The notes below the pieces were generated by a model. That model did no database searches. It was not told where the DNA came from and worked only from the letters and a program-made list of their open reading frames with translations. The translations under genes were made by a program, and so were the position numbers. A stretch of 64,000 bases of DNA, from NCBI GenBank assembly GCA_003314535.1, contig POSG01000006.1, positions 62,001 through 126,000 on the forward strand, written 5' to 3'. This document shows positions 54,064 to 62,167 of this stretch, piece by piece. Numbering within the stretch: the first letter of the stretch is position 1; each line of letters begins with the position of its first letter. Source of the DNA: Geobacter sp. GTDB taxonomy: Bacteria > Desulfobacterota > Desulfuromonadia > Geobacterales > Geobacteraceae.

Positions 54064-55068
54064 CTATTTCTCGCTGCTCTTCAGCCGTTTGCTTCCTTCG
54101 AGGAGCGGGTGCCACCCGTACACGAGCGTGACCATGAAACAATCCATCTTGAGATCATCTGCACCTTTGTCGTCAAGGGTCGTCTTGTAGCCGACGGTGA
54201 GGTTTATGTTGTCGTTGATCTGGTACCCGAGCGTAATCCCCATGCCGAAATTGTCGAGCCTCTTCCCGGCGACACCGTTGATGGTTGCTTTGCCGCCATA
54301 GTACCAGGAGGCATCGACCGCCCCCCATAAGTGTTCGGTCAGGTCGCGCGTCACGTGCACGTCCAGTTGGAACAACGGATCGGTCTCCATGTTCTGGCCG
54401 ACATAGTTGTCGTTGTCCCCGAAGAACCATATGGCGGGCAGCAGTTCCAGGGTGGTGCGCCTGCCGGGCACCCAGGGGCCGAGCTGCCAGACGATGGGCA
54501 GGCCCACGCGGCCGTACCAGCGGTTCTGTCCGATATTCAGGGGTTTGCCGCTGTCGTATTTGCCGATCGGGAACGCCAGGTCGGCGAGCAGGTCGACGGA
54601 GAATCCCGGCTCATAGCGTATGACGTCGGGGATGTTCTTCTGCGCAGGCGGGCCGATGAGGTTGATGTCGAACTCCAGCATCGGGTCCCCGAAGCCATTG
54701 GCAGATTGACTGAACGACCTGCCGGCCACCGTGACATCGCCTGAGATATGTCCCATCGGCACGATGAGGGCTGCCATGGTAGCGCGATCGAACAGGGAAA
54801 AGGTCCGCGCATAACCCACCAGGGCCAATGTAGCGTCGACATCCGCTCCCGGGGTCACGGTATGGGCGGAATCGAACGGGTTCGTGTTGCTGTTCAACAC
54901 CTCGACGACGAGCGGCACTGCATTCGCACCCGACAGAGTCTTCCAGTAGAAGCGTGCCGGTAGCTGGGCCAGAGCCTGTGGCGGGCAGAGCACGCCGATG
55001 ATGAGCATCGTTGCGATGACCAGCGGCATCCAGGCAACCTGCTTCATGGGACTTGTGTTGTTGTTCAT
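54064..55068 (-). CDS. Phenol_MetA_deg-type outer-membrane transporter
   Basis: 334 aa. Signal peptide ends PPQALAQLP. The mature barrel shows repeated strand pairs, and the family-like segments GDPMLEFDINLIG, GRVGLPIVWQLG and NDNINLTVGYKTTL. Members are predicted to pass hydrophobic or aromatic compounds across the outer membrane. AAAGGA precedes the ATG. The gene starts 47 bp after the sulfatase and may import the sulfatase substrate or export its product. Confidence 0.8.
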   Translation of the reverse strand: MNNNTSPMKQVAWMPLVIATMLIIGVLCPPQALAQLPARFYWKTLSGANAVPLVVEVLNSNTNPFDSAHTVTPGADVDATLALVGYARTFSLFDRATMAALIVPMGHISGDVTVAGRSFSQSANGFGDPMLEFDINLIGPPAQKNIPDVIRYEPGFSVDLLADLAFPIGKYDSGKPLNIGQNRWYGRVGLPIVWQLGPWVPGRRTTLELLPAIWFFGDNDNYVGQNMETDPLFQLDVHVTRDLTEHLWGAVDASWYYGGKATINGVAGKRLDNFGMGITLGYQINDNINLTVGYKTTLDDKGADDLKMDCFMVTLVYGWHPLLEGSKRLKSSEK

Positions 55069-55115
55069 GATGTGCCATCCTTTTCAAGTTATTTTTATGC
55101 TTGAGTCAGTAACGA

Positions 55116-57011
55116 TCAAGGCTTGGGATCAGCCAACATGTCCTTTGGCGGCACAAACTGTTTCTTGTAGAGGAGCGGCGGGTAGCCCGGGTCATCAGGA
55201 ACGCGCTGCGGCAGCTTGTCCTTCAGGGCCTCGAACACGGAGCGACTAGGCAGAATCACGTTGTTCGTCCGGACGTAACTATCCCAGAGAGCGAGCAGCG
55301 CCTTCACCTTGTCAGGGCGTTCGGCGGCGAGATTCTTGCGCTCTCCCGGATCAGCCGCCAGGTTGTACAGCTCCCACTCGCCCTTGCCGAACGGCTCGTA
55401 TTCCCACCGGAGCTTCCACTCTCCCTGCCGGACAGCGCGGTTGCCGAAGAGTTCCCATGCGAGGTAATCCTGTTCCGACCGCGGTGTATCCGTCCGCCCC
55501 GCCAGCATCGGGACCCAGGACTTTCCGAGCAGTGCGGGCACCTCGTGCCCTCCGTAGGTCTTCGGATAGCTGGCGCCGGCGATTTCGAGCAGGGTCGGCA
55601 TGAGGTCGGCGACATGCATGAGTCCCCGGTTGATGCCCCCCTTGGGCCGCTTGACGGCCGGACCGCTGATGATGAGCGCGTTCCGGATGCCCCCTTCCGC
55701 AAGCCAGCCCTTGTACTGGCTGAAGGGGGTCATCGACACCTGGGCCCACATCGGGCCGTAGCCGACATATGAGCCCGGGTCGCCCCAGGCGTTGGGATGG
55801 GTCTGCGACCATTTGATCGCTGCGTAGAGGAAGTCACGCGTGCCTGGCGTCCCGGCAATCATCGCGAAGAGGTCGGTGCCCTCGGCGCCGTTATCGCCGA
55901 ACACGATGAAAACCGTATTCTCGTATTCGCCGATCTTCTTGAGGTGGTCGATGAGCCTGCCGACGTGGAAGTCCATATTCTCCACCATCCCAGCGTAGAG
56001 TTCCATCTTCTTGCCGAGGATTGCCCTGGGCGCCGGGGCGAGTACGATGGGATCGGGAATGAACCACATCCGTTCCGAAAGCTGCGTGTCCGCGGGCATG
56101 ATGCCGAGCTCGATCTGCCGCTTCAGCCTCTCCTGCCGCACTGTGTCCCATCCCTTGTCGTATTCGCCTACGTGGCGGGTGCGCCAATCCCTCGGCAGGT
56201 GGAAGGGATCGTGCGGCGCCTGGTGGGAGACATACGCGAAGAAGGGTTTGCCGTCACCATGGTTTGCATCGATGAACCCGATCAGCTTGTCGGTGTAGGT
56301 CTTCGTCGCATAGTAGTCGTCGGGGAGCTTGGACAGATACTTCCCGTCCTCGGTGAAGACCGTCTTCGGCGACGCGGCGGTGAAATTCGTCATGTCCCAG
56401 TAGCTGCCAGCCCCGTCCAGCAGCGAGAAGTCGCGCTCGAATCCGCGCGCGGCCGGTATCTGCTTGGGGCTCTTGCCCATGTGCCACTTGCCGACCATGT
56501 AGGTGTGGTAGCCGGCATCCCTGAGCATCTGCGGCAGCGTGACCACCTGGTCGTTGAGATATCCTTCGTAGCCGTCATGGCCCCACTGGTTGGGCGCCGT
56601 CCACTCGTCCATGTTCCCCAGGCCGTTCAGGTGGGTATCGACGCCGGTCAGCAGCATGGATCGCGTGGGTGAAGAGCTGGCATGCGTGTAGAAGTTGGTG
56701 AAGCGCACACCGTCCTTTGCCAGCGAGTCCATGTTTGGCGTCTTGATCTCGCTGCCGTACGAGCCCATGTCCGCAAACCCCATGTCATCGGCCAGGATGA
56801 TGACGATGTTCGGCCTGCGAGGTTCGTCTGCGGCGGCACAGATGGCCGGGACGGCAAACGCTGCGACATTGACGACGATTCCGACTGTTCTCAACCCCGG
56901 ACCCAGGTTTACCGGGTTCCCGGCCATTGAACAAGAATACGTAAACTTCTTGGCGAGTGGCGTGGCCCAGCGTGTCAACAGGTGACCGAAAACTTTTTTG
57001 CCTTGGTTCAT
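55116..57011 (-). CDS. Ser-type arylsulfatase
   Basis: 631 aa. Alkaline-phosphatase/sulfatase fold with metal-binding NIVIILADDMGFADMG at the start of the mature part. The formylglycine motif is SSPTR (Ser113-Arg117), so Ser rather than Cys would be converted. Further conserved parts are HTYMVGKWHMGKSP and VFIVFGDNGAEG. A hydrophobic export segment lies at about residues 42-61, with a long N-region. GGAGAAAGGGAA precedes ATG 57011. It hydrolyses sulfate esters in the periplasm and needs the anSME-type enzyme at 48545-49825 when anaerobic. It is the first gene of a long minus-strand run ending with the RiPP enzyme. Confidence 0.92.
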   Translation of the reverse strand: MNQGKKVFGHLLTRWATPLAKKFTYSCSMAGNPVNLGPGLRTVGIVVNVAAFAVPAICAAADEPRRPNIVIILADDMGFADMGSYGSEIKTPNMDSLAKDGVRFTNFYTHASSSPTRSMLLTGVDTHLNGLGNMDEWTAPNQWGHDGYEGYLNDQVVTLPQMLRDAGYHTYMVGKWHMGKSPKQIPAARGFERDFSLLDGAGSYWDMTNFTAASPKTVFTEDGKYLSKLPDDYYATKTYTDKLIGFIDANHGDGKPFFAYVSHQAPHDPFHLPRDWRTRHVGEYDKGWDTVRQERLKRQIELGIMPADTQLSERMWFIPDPIVLAPAPRAILGKKMELYAGMVENMDFHVGRLIDHLKKIGEYENTVFIVFGDNGAEGTDLFAMIAGTPGTRDFLYAAIKWSQTHPNAWGDPGSYVGYGPMWAQVSMTPFSQYKGWLAEGGIRNALIISGPAVKRPKGGINRGLMHVADLMPTLLEIAGASYPKTYGGHEVPALLGKSWVPMLAGRTDTPRSEQDYLAWELFGNRAVRQGEWKLRWEYEPFGKGEWELYNLAADPGERKNLAAERPDKVKALLALWDSYVRTNNVILPSRSVFEALKDKLPQRVPDDPGYPPLLYKKQFVPPKDMLADPKP

Positions 57012-57279
57012 TTCCCTTTCTCCTGTCTTTAGAAGCTGGCTCGACTAGCAAGCTTGCAAAGATTTATCGCTCCCTTCCGACCGTTCTTGATCTCCATTTC
57101 CTGTTCAATCTTCAGGGTGACGTTTGCTTCCCCGGTCAGATACGAAACAACGGGAAAGCCGCAATCAAGGCTCATCCTGAAAACGGACTGAACGGGGACA
57201 TCTCTGTTATCCTGGCCGGTAACACGATGCGGGCGCCGGTTGAAAGACTGTCATCGGTTATGTCGACGACATATTATAT

Positions 57280-57296
57280 TTCGTGATTCGTGCCAA
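57280..57296 (-). promoter_or_regulatory. -24-type (sigma-54-like) promoter element before the sulfatase
   Basis: The minus strand reads TTGGCACGAATCACGAA. The -24 block with its flanking GAATC is shared with the elements before SYLF2 and the ABM gene; the -12 position reads GA instead of GC. A start near 57270 would give a leader of about 260 nt before the sulfatase ATG. No gene lies in that leader. Confidence 0.55.
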
Positions 57297-57379
57297 GCGA
57301 ACAACTGGAGAAAATCAGAAGTAACCTTTTAAAATTTCATGGTATTTATCTGGCATCACATGCCGGTTACGAAATAAAA

Positions 57380-57414
57380 GGACGAAATATCATCGTAAAG
57401 ACGATATTTCGTCC
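57380..57414. promoter_or_regulatory. Tandem palindromic activator site 4 (UAS)
   Basis: GGACGAAATATC (57380-57391) and GATATTTCGTCC (57403-57414) are exact inverted copies separated by 11 bases. The near edge is 86 bp from the -24 element of the sulfatase run. Core centres are 19 bp apart, as in the other three sites. Confidence 0.8.
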
Positions 57415-57676
57415 TTATTGGTCCTTTTGCTTTTGAGGCTCGTTGCGCTTTTGGTTGCTGTTACTGAGAGTGTATGCATCTGCTGGACAATGGAGTGGAT
57501 GTATGCCGGAGAGGGGGGCTTCCTTCTTGCAAGCCTGTTGAGGAAGGGAGCCTTTCCGGTGGAGGTTCGATTCAGGACGATCAAACGCTAGCAACTCTGA
57601 GATGAAGCCGGTACGAAAGGGAGTGAACACCTTGAGCAGGTTTGAATGAAGGGGTGTTGCGGTTGAGCGTGCTGCT

Positions 57677-57820
57677 TTACGATACCTTGGTATTGAGGTA
57701 CTTCAGGAACTCATTCGCTGGTATCTTGCTGCTGAGGTCGGCTGGGATTCTGAGACGGAAGTGGTAGGTGCGGCTTCTGAGGACGAGATGAGAACCGTGG
57801 TTCGTGCGAAGAGATGCCAT
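57677..57820 (-). pseudogene. Truncated tyrosine-integrase start (DUF6538-like) beside tRNA-Arg
   Basis: A 47-codon reading frame from ATG 57820, with GGAG ten bases upstream, encodes VLRSRTYHFRLRIPADLSSK. This resembles the N-terminal DUF6538 segment of phage/island tyrosine recombinases ('YYFRRRIPADL'). It stops after 47 residues, and no catalytic domain follows. It begins 78 bp from the 3' end of tRNA-Arg, the usual place of an island integrase. Bases 57415-57676 contain nothing else I can assign, and may be decayed remains of the same gene. Confidence 0.6.
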
Positions 57821-57897
57821 TTTTGCTAGCTCCTTTTGTGTAGCAAAAAAGGTATCAAGGGGCTAGCACTATGTCTAAGTATTTAATATTATTGAAT

Positions 57898-57974
57898 TGG
57901 CGGGCGGCATGGGATTCGAACCCACGACCCCAGGCTTCGGAGGCCTGTACTCTATCCAACTGAGCTAACCGCCC
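57898..57974 (-). tRNA. tRNA-Arg (anticodon CCG)
   Basis: On the minus strand a full cloverleaf can be drawn: acceptor GGGCGGT / GCCGCCC, D arm with AGCTCAGTTGGATAGAG, anticodon stem CAGGC / GCCTG enclosing loop CTCCGAA (anticodon CCG), and T arm GTGGGTTCGAATCCCAT. The discriminator is G, and the CCA end is encoded. It decodes CGG. Its 3' end is a common integration target, and an integrase remnant adjoins it. Confidence 0.96.
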
Positions 57975-58066
57975 GCGAACCTCTATATGTACACTATTTC
58001 CGTGCGTTTCTCAAGGTGAAAAAAGCCTGTCGCCGAGCCGGCTTGCCATTCTGTGGCTTATCGCAG

Positions 58067-58756
58067 CTATTTCTGCAGCACTGCATAGAAGGGGACCGTC
58101 TTTTCAGGCCGCGTGGTGCTGTCGGTCCTGATCGTGATGTACCCGCTGATGAAGCGCTGGTTGCCCTGGGGCGTGACTGAAAGGCGGATATTGCAGGACT
58201 CCCCCGCCTTCAGCCGGGTTTTGTTCCATGACACGGTTGCGACCGGCGAGGCGGTTTTCACCGACAGAATCCTCAAGGTCTTTGACCCGCTGTTTTCAAG
58301 CTTTATCATGGCGTCTTTTCGGACCCCCTTTTTCAGCGCTCCCAGGTCCACCTGCCCCGGTGTTACCACCATATCCTCCGTTACGATGCCCTTCATCGTG
58401 AGCGTTATGATGCCTCTGCGAGGATCGTTGGAGTGGACGTAAACCTCCTTCGACACCGGACCGCCGAAATCGCTGGAGTTGAAAGTCGCCTTGATCTCTC
58501 CCCTGGCGCCGGGCGGAAGCACTCGGCTGGAGACATTTGCCACGGTGCAGCCGCAGGAAGAATCCACCTTGCTGATGGTGGCCGGGGCGTCGCCGGTGTT
58601 GCGGAATGTGAAGACATGTTCGATGTTCTTCCCCTGTGCAACCTTTCCGAAGTCGTAAACCGGCTGGTCGAATAAAAGATTTGGCCCCGCAATCGCCGAG
58701 GTTGCCAGCAGCAGGGAAGCGGCCAGGGTCGTGATAGTGGATAGCGCTGCCTTCAT
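58067..58756 (-). CDS. Periplasmic DUF1573 protein
   Basis: 229 aa. Signal peptide ends SAIAGP. Two Ig-like DUF1573/ASPM-type beta modules follow; the first has the family signature FDFGKVAQG-like (YDFGKVAQGKNIEHVFTFRN) and VDSSCGCTV with a CxC motif. GGAGAAATAAA precedes the ATG. Members are envelope proteins of unknown function in Bacteroidota and deltaproteobacteria. It is monocistronic and ends 93 bp from the tRNA. Confidence 0.85.
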   Translation of the reverse strand: MKAALSTITTLAASLLLATSAIAGPNLLFDQPVYDFGKVAQGKNIEHVFTFRNTGDAPATISKVDSSCGCTVANVSSRVLPPGARGEIKATFNSSDFGGPVSKEVYVHSNDPRRGIITLTMKGIVTEDMVVTPGQVDLGALKKGVRKDAMIKLENSGSKTLRILSVKTASPVATVSWNKTRLKAGESCNIRLSVTPQGNQRFISGYITIRTDSTTRPEKTVPFYAVLQK

Positions 58757-58989
58757 TTTATTTCTCCTGTTCTGTTCGTGGATTGATCCCGTTTGTGTTC
58801 AGGATGCAAATACGGGTGTAAACGGGTTCCGTTGCGAATTTACAATTTGTATAGCACAATGGATGTGTCCTGGCCATAATGATTTGACACGGTTACCCCT
58901 TTTTGCTATAGAAATCTTTGATTTCAAGGCAAAAGAAGGGTTCCTTGAGGATTTCGAATCAGCTGGTTGGGTATTTCCCGGAGACAATC

Positions 58990-60486
58990 ATGATAATCAA
59001 GTGCGACAACTGCAGTACAAAGTTCAGGCTCGATGATTCGAGGATCACAGAGCAAGGAGTACGGGTCCGCTGCTCCCGGTGCAGCCACACTTTCATAGTG
59101 CGAAAGGAATCACCGGGGGATGATGATTTCGACAATCTCCTTGCGGGATTCGCCAGCTCTCCTGCCGGTGATGAACTCCCTGAGAAGTCTGGCAGTCCTG
59201 ATGAACACGAGGATGATTCGGAACCTGCCGCCCATGACCATTTTCCAGAACCGCCTGCTCCTTCCGAACCATTTCCCGGTTTTTCCCGGGAAGGAATTTC
59301 CTTGCCTCAGTTCGAGGTGAGCGAAACTCCTTCGGAGAAAGGGGAAGGAATTGCTTCCGATGCTCCTGGACCGCCAGCTTCTCCATTAGAACCTGATCCC
59401 GCGGCGGGAAAGCCAGCCTCTCCTGAGTTGTCTCACGGGTTTTTCCAGAAGGGGGTTGCTCTGCCCCAGTTTCGGGAGAGCGACGCGCCTGCGGAGAAGA
59501 CGGGAGAAGATGCCTTCCCGGTTTCCGAACCGGGGGTTTCCGTTCAAGAGACTGAAACCCCGGCCGAGACCCCGGCGGCGAACGAGGCGTTTGCCGGGTT
59601 TTTCCAGAAGGGAGTTGCTTTGCCGCAGTTCAGGGAAAGCCAGGGCGTTGCCGACATTGGGGGAGAGCCGGATGAGGAAATCGGCATGGCGCATGGTATT
59701 GCAGCTTCCGTGGGACCCGGGGAAGCGGCCGGGCCGGGTCTGCTGGAGGCAGATTCCGGTGGAGAAAGCCGTGAAGTCACTGCTGAAAAGGACTCTTTCA
59801 AAGCTGACGAATGGGGAATTCTTGCCGATGCAAAGGCTGCTCCGAAGGATGCGCCCGAGACGGAGATCAATGATCAGCGGGAAATGGCTGCTGAAGATCA
59901 CGACCTGCCGCCCCTTTCCATAGCTTCCCGACGGCGCGGCTCCCCGCTTCCCGTTCTGCTGCTGGGAGGGGTTCTTGTTCTACTGGCAGGCCTGGCCGCG
60001 TCTGCTTTCTTTTGCAAGTGGCCGGTTGACCCTGCTGCAGTGATTCCACCTTCAGTAATGAAGATGATCTCTTCAGCATGCAAGGCAGGGAATTGCGCAG
60101 AGATCAGTTCACTGAACGGGGAATTTCTGGTCAACAGGGAGGCAGGGGAAATATTCGCCGTTACTGGGGAGGCTTTGAATACGTCCGGAAGGGCTTTGAC
60201 AGCTCTTCGCGTGCGGGGCACGGTGTATGATGCCACCGGTCAGGTCCTGGCCCAGCGCACGGTATACTGCGGGAATTCCCTGACCAGGGACCAGATGGCC
60301 GGTATGCCTTTTTCGGAACTCGAGAAAGCCATGAACCGCCAGTTCGGCGATTCCCTGGCGAATCTGGATGTGGCGCCCGGGAAGAGCATCCCGTTCATGG
60401 TGGTTTTCAAAGGAGTGCCCCGGGGAGGAACCAATTTCGGTGCAGTGGTCGTGGACGGCCAGGGCGCCGTTCAGAAGAAACCATAG
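58990..60486 (+). CDS. MJ0042 zinc-ribbon / DUF3426 membrane protein with internal repeats
   Basis: 498 aa. An N-terminal zinc finger (IKCDNCSTKFRLDD... VRCSRCSHTF, two CxxC pairs) is followed by a long acidic, low-complexity linker. The linker holds three copies of a 15-residue motif (GFSREGISLPQFEVS, GFFQKGVALPQFRES twice). One membrane helix (LLLGGVLVLLAGLAASAFFC) then leads to a C-terminal DUF3426 domain (FAVTGEALNTSGRALTALRV). GGAGA seven bases before ATG 58990 fixes the start. The zinc ribbon and repeats are cytoplasmic and the DUF3426 domain is outside. It is common in deltaproteobacteria and its function is unknown. Confidence 0.85.
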   Translation: MIIKCDNCSTKFRLDDSRITEQGVRVRCSRCSHTFIVRKESPGDDDFDNLLAGFASSPAGDELPEKSGSPDEHEDDSEPAAHDHFPEPPAPSEPFPGFSREGISLPQFEVSETPSEKGEGIASDAPGPPASPLEPDPAAGKPASPELSHGFFQKGVALPQFRESDAPAEKTGEDAFPVSEPGVSVQETETPAETPAANEAFAGFFQKGVALPQFRESQGVADIGGEPDEEIGMAHGIAASVGPGEAAGPGLLEADSGGESREVTAEKDSFKADEWGILADAKAAPKDAPETEINDQREMAAEDHDLPPLSIASRRRGSPLPVLLLGGVLVLLAGLAASAFFCKWPVDPAAVIPPSVMKMISSACKAGNCAEISSLNGEFLVNREAGEIFAVTGEALNTSGRALTALRVRGTVYDATGQVLAQRTVYCGNSLTRDQMAGMPFSELEKAMNRQFGDSLANLDVAPGKSIPFMVVFKGVPRGGTNFGAVVVDGQGAVQKKP

Positions 60487-60504
60487 GTTCAGGTATATGG
60501 ACAG

Positions 60505-60542
60505 GAATAAAAAGGCGCCCATTCCGTGGGGAAAGGGCGCCT
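60505..60542 (-). terminator. Rho-independent terminator for the ferredoxin gene
   Basis: AGGCGCCC (60513-60520) pairs with GGGCGCCT (60535-60542) in an 8-bp GC-rich stem. On the minus strand the stem is followed by TTTTTATT. It lies between the convergent DUF3426 and ferredoxin genes and ends minus-strand transcription; on the plus strand it lacks a U run. Confidence 0.8.
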
Positions 60543-60569
60543 CAGTTCACTTTCAATTCAGTGAAGATG

Positions 60570-60737
60570 TTAGTTGCTGATCGCGTTTACGGGGCAAGTA
60601 TCCGCACAGGCACCGCAGTCAATGCAGGTGTCGGCATCGATCGCCCTTTTGCTTCCGGATTCGCTGATAGCGCCGACAGGACAGGAATCGTCACATGCGC
60701 CACAGTTGATGCACTCGTCAGAAATGGTGTAAGCCAA
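60570..60737 (-). CDS. 2[4Fe-4S] ferredoxin (TTG start)
   Basis: 55 aa. Two canonical CxxCxxCxxxCP motifs are present: CINCGACDDSCP and CIDCGACADTCP. It is a clostridial-type low-potential electron carrier. The only suitable start is TTG at 60737, where GGAGGTGAATAGC gives an almost ideal ribosome binding site; no ATG or GTG is in place. A terminator follows the stop. It is divergent from the DUF362 iron-sulfur gene, with which it might exchange electrons. The annotation is firm even though the gene is short. Confidence 0.93.
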   Translation of the reverse strand: MAYTISDECINCGACDDSCPVGAISESGSKRAIDADTCIDCGACADTCPVNAISN

Positions 60738-60878
60738 GCTATTCACCTCCCCTTTTGTTGATTACCGACTAATTTTAGTGAGCTAAAAATATCATAGGTC
60801 TGGATAAAAGTCTACAGGAAAGGTGAGCCCTCTCCGCTTCTTTGTAAGATGGTCGGGTGGGCCGGACGGAATCCAATG

Positions 60879-62003
60879 GAAACCGTTGTCGTTGAAAAAT
60901 GCACCGGTTATGGGCGAGAGATGGTGAGCCGATGCCTGAGGCGTCTCCTTGCTCCTCTTGGAGGCATGGAGTCCTTTGTAAAGCCGGGCGAGACCGTGCT
61001 CCTGAAGCCGAACATGCTTGCTGCAAAGCGGCCCGACAAGGCAGTCACGACCCATCCCGAAGTGGTCAGGGCGGTGATTGAACTGGTTGTGGAAGCCGGC
61101 GGCATCCCAATAATTGGCGACAGCCCCGGTGTGGGAGGGTTGGCGAAGGTTGCCGAGAAATGCGGGTTGGCAGCAGTGGCCCGGGAAACAGGCGCCGATC
61201 TCGCGGAGTTTGCCGACCCGGTGGAGAAGAGCGGCAAGGGCATTTTCAGGAGTATTGCACTGGCGAGAGCCTATGTCGAGGCCGACAAGGTCATCAATCT
61301 GCCAAAGCTGAAGACCCATGGGATGATGACCATGACCTGCGCCGTAAAGAACCTTTTCGGGGCGGTTGTTGGTACGGAAAAGGCCGCGTGGCACCTCAGG
61401 GCAGGTGAAGACCGGGAACTGTTCGCCCGCATACTCCTGGAGATATTTCTCCTGCGCAAACCGGATCTGAATATCGTTGATGCAATCGTTGCCATGGAGG
61501 GGGACGGTCCGGGAAGCGGTGACCCGCGCCAGGTCGGGCTTCTCCTGGCAGGCGTCAACCCGGTTTCGGTGGACGTGGTGGCTGCCGAAATCCTGGGAAT
61601 TCCGGCCAGGCTCCTGTTCCTGGAGCAAGCGGCAAAACGCATGGGGATCGTCGGCGCGGAAAGAGATTCAATAACGGTGGCGGGTACTTCGCTTGCGGAT
61701 GCACGGGTTGACGGTTTCAGGCTCCCTCCAACTGCGGATGTCCAGTGGGGCATTCCAAAGTTTTTGGCCAGGAGGATCCGCAATCTCGTCACGGCGTACC
61801 CCTGCCCGCTGCCGGATTTGTGCAAGCTTTGCGGAATATGCCGCGATGCATGCCCACCAGGCGTCATAACCATGGATGACAAGGGAATGCATATCGATTA
61901 CCACAGGTGCATTCGTTGTTTCTGCTGCAGGGAGCTTTGCCCGAAGGCGGCCATGGGCGTCAGGGAGGGGCGGTTTCTTAGAATAATAAAGAAATTTATA
62001 TAG
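60879..62003 (+). CDS. DUF362 iron-sulfur protein
   Basis: 374 aa. The N-terminal DUF362 domain (VLLKPNMLAAKRPDKAVTTHPEVV, GDSPGVGGLAKVAEKCG, LPKLKTHGMMTMTCAVKNLFG) is joined to a C-terminal 2[4Fe-4S] ferredoxin domain. Its clusters are CKLCGICRDACPPG and CIRCFCCRELCP. I chose ATG 60879 because it begins the conserved domain and follows GGACGG; ATG 60849 has no ribosome binding site. Homologues are widespread in anaerobes and may serve redox chemistry, but no reaction is established. Confidence 0.9.
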   Translation, partial: ETVVVEKCTGYGREMVSRCLRRLLAPLGGMESFVKPGETVLLKPNMLAAKRPDKAVTTHPEVVRAVIELVVEAGGIPIIGDSPGVGGLAKVAEKCGLAAVARETGADLAEFADPVEKSGKGIFRSIALARAYVEADKVINLPKLKTHGMMTMTCAVKNLFGAVVGTEKAAWHLRAGEDRELFARILLEIFLLRKPDLNIVDAIVAMEGDGPGSGDPRQVGLLLAGVNPVSVDVVAAEILGIPARLLFLEQAAKRMGIVGAERDSITVAGTSLADARVDGFRLPPTADVQWGIPKFLARRIRNLVTAYPCPLPDLCKLCGICRDACPPGVITMDDKGMHIDYHRCIRCFCCRELCPKAAMGVREGRFLRIIKKFI

Positions 62004-62019
62004 AATAATACCGCTATTA

Positions 62020-62048
62020 TTGACAACCGGAATTCCGAGTATTACTAT
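62020..62048 (+). promoter_or_regulatory. Sigma-70 promoter of the small peptide gene
   Basis: TTGACA (62020-62025) and TACTAT (62043-62048) are separated by exactly 17 bases, giving a predicted start near 62055. The only thing transcribed is the following approximately 140-nt unit with a 20-codon frame and a terminator. Confidence 0.75.
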
Positions 62049-62104
62049 ATAGACGATATGGAGAGATGATCAAGGCAATTACCCTGGGAAAGGAGGAATG
62101 GAAC

Positions 62105-62167
62105 TATGTGGACGACTCTGTACATGCTCCGCCCCGTAACCCGTTGTAAAGAGGGTTGCCCTAGCTA
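62105..62167 (+). CDS. Free-standing 20-residue peptide gene or small RNA
   Basis: ATG 62105 is preceded by AAAGGAGG with an 8-base spacer and encodes MWTTLYMLRPVTRCKEGCPS, ending in TAG. Two Cys (CKEGC) could bind metal or form a disulfide. The frame is inside a discrete unit with its own promoter and terminator, and the next gene lies on the opposite strand, so it is not a leader of a downstream gene. A second short frame from ATG 62098 (13 codons, also Cys-rich) overlaps but has no spaced ribosome binding site. It may be a microprotein, a modified peptide or a regulatory RNA; the family is unknown to me. Confidence 0.55.
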
